Both the position numbers and the translations under genes were made by a program. From an uncultured Latescibacterota bacterium (GTDB lineage: Bacteria; Latescibacterota; UBA2968): a DNA stretch of 64,000 nt. The stretch lies in assembly GCA_951812755.1 (NCBI GenBank), contig OX638329.1, forward strand, positions 1,039,339 through 1,103,338, given 5' to 3'. Each line of letters opens with the position of its first letter. The first letter of the stretch is position 1. The notes beneath the pieces were generated by a model. The model had not been told where the DNA came from. It did not search any database and saw only the letters and a list, made by a program, of their open reading frames with translations. Of the stretch, positions 44,701 through 50,700 are shown piece after piece.

Positions 44701-47700
44701 AGTGCCGACGAACACGGGTCCTGATATTAGTTCTTATGATGTGCGCTATATCCTGACCAGTGCCACGGATAAGGCAGACGCCAACTGGACAGAAGTGACA
44801 GAGGCCTGGGAGGCAGGTGATGGCGCGCTTGAATATACGATTGGCAGTTTGACTCAGAGCACTTCTTATGATGTGCAGGTTAGAGCAGAGAGCGATGAAG
44901 GGATGAGTGATTGGTCAGATACAAAGGTAGAGACGACAGGGCAGAATGTGGCCCCTGTGATCACAAGTGTATCGGCATTTAGCGTGAATGAGAACAGCAC
45001 AGGAGATGTTGCCACTGTCACAGCAATGGATGCAGATACGGCTGACAACATTGAGAGTTATGAGATTGCTACGGGTGCAGATGGAGATCAGTTCTCTATT
45101 GGATCATCGACAGGTGTGTTGACGTTCAATACTGCTCCCAACTTTGAAGAGCCTACTGATGTGGCGGTTACCAACCCTTCTAATGATGCGGAGAATAATG
45201 AATATATCGTATTTGTCACGGCGACGAGTGGAGAGAATGCGCGCGCCTTAACTTCAAGAGACACGATCACAGTGACCGTGATGGATGTAGCTGAACCGCC
45301 TGGCAAGCCTGATGCGCCGACAGTATCGGCAACGTTTAACAGTCTGACGGTGAGTTGGAGTAAGCCGACGAACACGGGTCCTGATATTAGTTCTTATGAT
45401 GTGCGCTATATCCTGACCAGCGATGATGAGACAATGGATGCCAACTGGACGGTGCAAGAGGATGCGTGGAAATCAGATACCAACACAGATCTTACCTACA
45501 CCATATCACCTCTGACACAGGACACTTCTTATGATGTGCAGGTTAGAGCAGAGAGCGATGAAGGGATGAGTGATTGGTCTGATACGGTTGTCGGGACGAC
45601 AGAAGCTAATGTGGCGCCTGTGATCACGAGTGTATCGGCATTTAGTGTGAATGAGAACAGCACAGGGGATGTTGCCACGGTCACAGCAATGGATGCAGAT
45701 GGCGATGACAGTATCACAGGGTATGACATCGTTGATGGTGCAGATGGAGATCAGTTCTCTATTGGCGCATTGACAGGTGTGTTGACGTTCAATACTGCTC
45801 CCAACTTTGAAGCTCCTACTGATGTGGCGGTTACAGATCCAGTTAATGCTGCGAGTAATAATGAATACATCGTGTATGTCACTGCCACAGGTGGTGCAGA
45901 TGCACGGGCCTTAACTTCAAGAGATACGATCACTGTAACTGTGATGGATGTGGATGGGGAAGCACCTGGTAAGCCTGATGCGCCGATGATAGCAGAAGCT
46001 ACGTTGAACAGCTTGAAGATCAGTTGGCGTGCGCCGACGAACACGGGGCCTGATATTAGTTCTTATGATGTGCGCCATATCCTGACCAGTGCCACGGATA
46101 AGGCAGACGCCAACTGGACAGAAGTGACAGAGGCCTGGGAGGCTGGTGATGGCGCGCTTGAATATACGATTGGCAGTTTGACTCAGAGCACTTCTTATGA
46201 TGTGCAGGTTAGAGCAGAGAGCGATGAAGGGATGAGTGATTGGTCTGATACGGTTGTCGGGACGACAGAAGCTAATGTGGCCCCTGTGATCACGAGTATA
46301 TCGGCATTTAGTGTGAATGAGAACAGCACAGGAGATGTTGCCACTGTCACAGCAATGGATGCAGATACGGGTGACAGCATCACGGGGTATGGGATTGCTA
46401 CGGGTGCAGATGGGGATCAGTTCACTATTGGATCATCGACAGGTGTGTTGACGTTCAAGGTAGCACCCAACTATGAAGAGCCTACTGATGTGGCGGTTAC
46501 CAACCCTTCTAATGATGCGGAGGATAATGAATATATCGTATTTGTCACGGCGACGAGTGGAGAGAATGCGCGCGCCTTAACTTCAAGAGACACGATCACG
46601 GTGACCGTGATGGATGTAGCTGAACCGCCTGGCAAGCCTGATGCGCCGACAGTATCGGCAACGTTTAACAGTCTGACGGTGAGTTGGAGTAAGCCGACGA
46701 ACACGGGTCCTGATATTAGTTCTTATGATGTGCGCTATATCCTGACCAGCGATGATGAGACAATGGATGCCAACTGGACGGTGCAAGAGGATGCGTGGAA
46801 ATTAGATACCAACACAGATCTTACCTACACCATATCACCTCTGACACAGAGCACTTCTTATGATGTGCAGGTTAGAGCAAAGAGTGATGAAGGGATGAGT
46901 GATTGGTCAGATACAGTGGTAGGGACGACAGGGCAGAATGTGGCGCCTGTGATCACGAGTGTATCGGCATTTAGTGTGAATGAGAACAGCACAGGGGATG
47001 TTGCCACGGTCACAGCAATGGATGCAGATGGCGATGACAGTATCACAGGGTATGGCATTGCTACGGGTGCAGATGGAGATCAGTTCTCTATTGGCGCATT
47101 GACAGGTGTGTTGACGTTCAATACTGCTCCCAACTTTGAAGATCCCAAAGATGTAACGGTTACAGATCCAGTTAATGCTGCGAGTAATAATGAATACATC
47201 GTGTATGTCACTGCCACAGGTGGCGCAGATGCACGGGCATTGACAGCACACGATACGCTTAAAGTCACGGTGAGCGATGTGAACGAAGTGCCGATCTTCA
47301 GCAGTGCAGCGTCCTTCGATGTGGATGAAAATAAGCAAGCCGTCGGCACAGTGGAAGCCGATGATGTGGATAGTCAGGATAGCATCACAGGCTATGCGAT
47401 TACGGGTGGGGACGATCGGGCTAAGTTCTCCATTGTGTCGGGAACAGGCGCATTGAGTTTTAAGACCGCTCCTGACTATGAGGTTGCAGGGGATTCGGAT
47501 ACAGACAATGCCTACCTTGTGGAGGTCACAGCGACGGGAGGTGCAGGTACTCGGGCACAGAGTGTGGTGCAGGCGATCACAGTGACAGTGGTGGATGAGA
47601 ATGAGGAGCCTGTTTTCGCTGCTGTCTCACCGATCAGTGTGAATGAGAACAGCACAGCGGCTCTTGTGACGGTCAGTGCGAGTGATGAAGATACGGCTGA

Positions 47701-50700
47701 CAATATTGAGAGTTATGATATTGCTACGGGTGCAGATGGATCACAGTTCTCTATTGATGCATCTACGGGCGTGTTGACGTTCATGACAGCGCCGAACTTT
47801 GAGGATGCGAAGGATGTAGCGGTTACCGATCCGGCTAATGATGCGGAGGATAATGAATATATCGTATATGTCACGGCGACGGGAGGTGCGGGTGATCGGG
47901 CATTGACGGGGAGAGATATACTCACTGTAACTGTGATGAATGTGATTGAACCGCCGGGTAAGCCTGATGTGCCGACAGTATCGGCAACGTTTAACAGTTT
48001 GACGGTGAGTTGGAGTGCGCCGACGAATACGGGACCATCTATCAGTAGTTATGATGTGCGCTACATTCTGACCAGTGCCAGTGATGATGATAAGGCAGAT
48101 GATACTAAGTGGACAGAGGTTATGGATGCGTGGACGAGTGGTGCTTTGGAATACACGATTGGGAGTTTGGACGACAACACTTCTTATGATATTCAGGTGC
48201 GTGCAGAGAATGATGAAGGGATGAGTGATTGGTCTGATACAGTGGTAAGGATGACCGAGGTCGCTCCAGGGATATGTGGTCGCACGCCGGCAGTCCAAAC
48301 TGCGATATTGTCCAGGACTGCCTCAGCTGGTGTTGTTGACTGTGCCCTGGTCACGGACGCGCTCCTGGAGCTTCTCAGTGGGACTTTGGATCTTAATAGT
48401 CAGGATGTTAACACCTTAAAGGCAGACGACTTTTCCGATCTGTCCAGTCTGCAAACCCTGCGTCTTGATCAGAATTCTTTAGAGGCACTGCCCGAGGGGA
48501 TATTCTCCGGCTTGTCCAGCTTGCAAATCCTGCGTCTTGAACGGAATTCTTTAGAGAGACTTCCCGAGGGGTTGTTCTCCGGTCTATCCAGTCTGCAATT
48601 CCTGTATCTCGACCGGAATTCTTTAGAGACATTGCCCCAGGGGATATTCACTGGTCTGTCCAGTCTGCAAATACTGAATCTTGCTCGGAATTCTTTAGAG
48701 ACATTGCCCGAAGGGATATTCTCCGACTTGTCCAGTTTGGAGAGGTTAGAGCTTGATAGAAACGATTTGAGCACACTACCCGAGGGGATATTCACTGGTC
48801 TGTCCAGCCTGCAAATACTGAATTTTAAGGATAACGACTTTAACACTCTGCCCAATGGTCTGTTCTCTGGGCTGCCGTCCGCTCTGACAGAGCTGAATTT
48901 ATCTGATAATATGGGTGCGCCCTTCACCCTTACAATGGTATTGGAACGCACAGACAATACGGCTTTGACAGCGGCGGGACCCGCCACGGTTGTGGTCAAA
49001 GTTGCTGAGGGTGCGCCGTTGGATATGACTGTTAGCTTATCGGTAATGGGTGGCACACTGACGGATGAGAATATGAAGCCGATTTCGCAAGTGACAATTT
49101 CAACGGGCAGCATCCAGAGCATCCCCATAACGGTGAGGAAGAGTGGTGCATCACAGACCACACTTGCTTTGGGGACTGCACCTGCACTACCGGGAAGCTA
49201 CAATAGTATTCAGACCGCTGTGGGTATGTCGCTCGACCTGTTCGAATCGGGGATATGTGACCGTACACAGGCAGTCCAAACAGCGATATTGTCTGAGATA
49301 GCAAGTATTAGTGACTGTGCTATGGTCACAGACGCGCATCTGACCGGGATTACAGGGACTTTAGATCTTAGCGATATGAGTATCACTGAGTTGCGGGAAA
49401 ACGATTTCTCTGGTCTGTCAAATCTGGGCATTCTGCGTCTTTCCAGAAATTCTTTACAAACATTGCCCTATGGACTGTTCTCAGGCTTGTCCAGCCTGGA
49501 AAGGTTAGAGCTTGGTAGAAACGATTTGGCGACCCTTTCCGATAATGTGTTTTCGGATCTGTCCAGTCTGCAAGCTCTGCGTCTTGAAAACAACCCGTTG
49601 GGCGAACTTCCGGATAATGTGTTTTCGGATCTGTCCAGCCTGCAAACTCTGCGTCTTGATAATACCGCTCTGACCAATATTCCAAGGGATCTATTCATCG
49701 GTCTGTCCAGCCTGCAAACGCTGGATCTTAGCATGAACGAGTTGGAGATGCTTTCCGATGACATATTTTCAGAGCTATCCAATTTGAGCTCCCTGAGTCT
49801 TAGCGACAACTCACTGGACGTGCTCCCTGATCGCGTATTCTCCGGTCTGTCCAGCCTGGAAACCCTGTATCTCGATCAGAATTTTTTAGAGACACTGCCC
49901 GATGGGGTGTTCTCAGGCTTGTCCAGCCTGCAAGGGTTAGAGCTTGACAGAAATCTATTGAACGCATTACCCAGAGGGGTATTCACTGGTCTGTCCAGCC
50001 TGCAAAGGATAAAGCTTGACAGAAATAAATTGAGCACACTACCCAGAAGGATATTCGCTGGTCTGTCCAGCCTGCGAATCCTGAATCTTAAGGACAATGA
50101 CTTTGAAACCCTGCCCAATGGTCTGTTCTCCGGCCTGCCGTCCGCCTTGAGAAATCTGAATTTATCTGATAATACGGGTGCGCCCTTCACCCTTACAATG
50201 ATATTGGAACGCGCGGGACCTGCCACGGTTGTGGCCAAAGTTGTTCAGGGTGCGCCGTTTGATATGACTGTCAGCTTATCAATCACGGGTGGCACACTGA
50301 CGGATGCGAATGGGATGTCGATTTCGCAAGTGACACTTTCAACGGGCAAAATCCACAGCGACCCCATAACGGTGACGCAGAATAGCTTATTATCACAGGT
50401 CACGCTTAGTTTGGGGACTGCACCTGCGCTACCAGGAGGCTACAATGAAGATGGTATTCAGACCGCCGTAGGTACGTCTCTTAAATTCCAGGCAGGGGGG
50501 ATATGTGGTCGCACGCAGCCAGTCCAAACAGCGATATTGTCTGAGATAACAGGTGTTAGTGACTGTGCTCTGGTCACAACCGCGCATCTGACCGGGATTA
50601 CGGGAACTTTAGATCTTAGCGATAAGAGTATCTCTGTGTTGCAGGCAAGCGATTTTACTGGTCTGTCAGCACTTCAAAACTTATGGCTCCACGATAATGA

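Noticed and set aside
38160-47290. Regularly spaced near-identical repeats that could suggest a CRISPR array
   Set aside because: The period is 660 bp or more, all units are in one open frame encoding FN3 and cadherin-like domains, and no cas genes are present.
37168-48298. Many leftward open frames of 60-185 codons opposite the giant gene's repeat array
   Set aside because: They recur with the same period as the repeats, have Ser/Val/Thr-rich shadow composition and no ribosome sites. They are mirror images of the coding repeat on the other strand.
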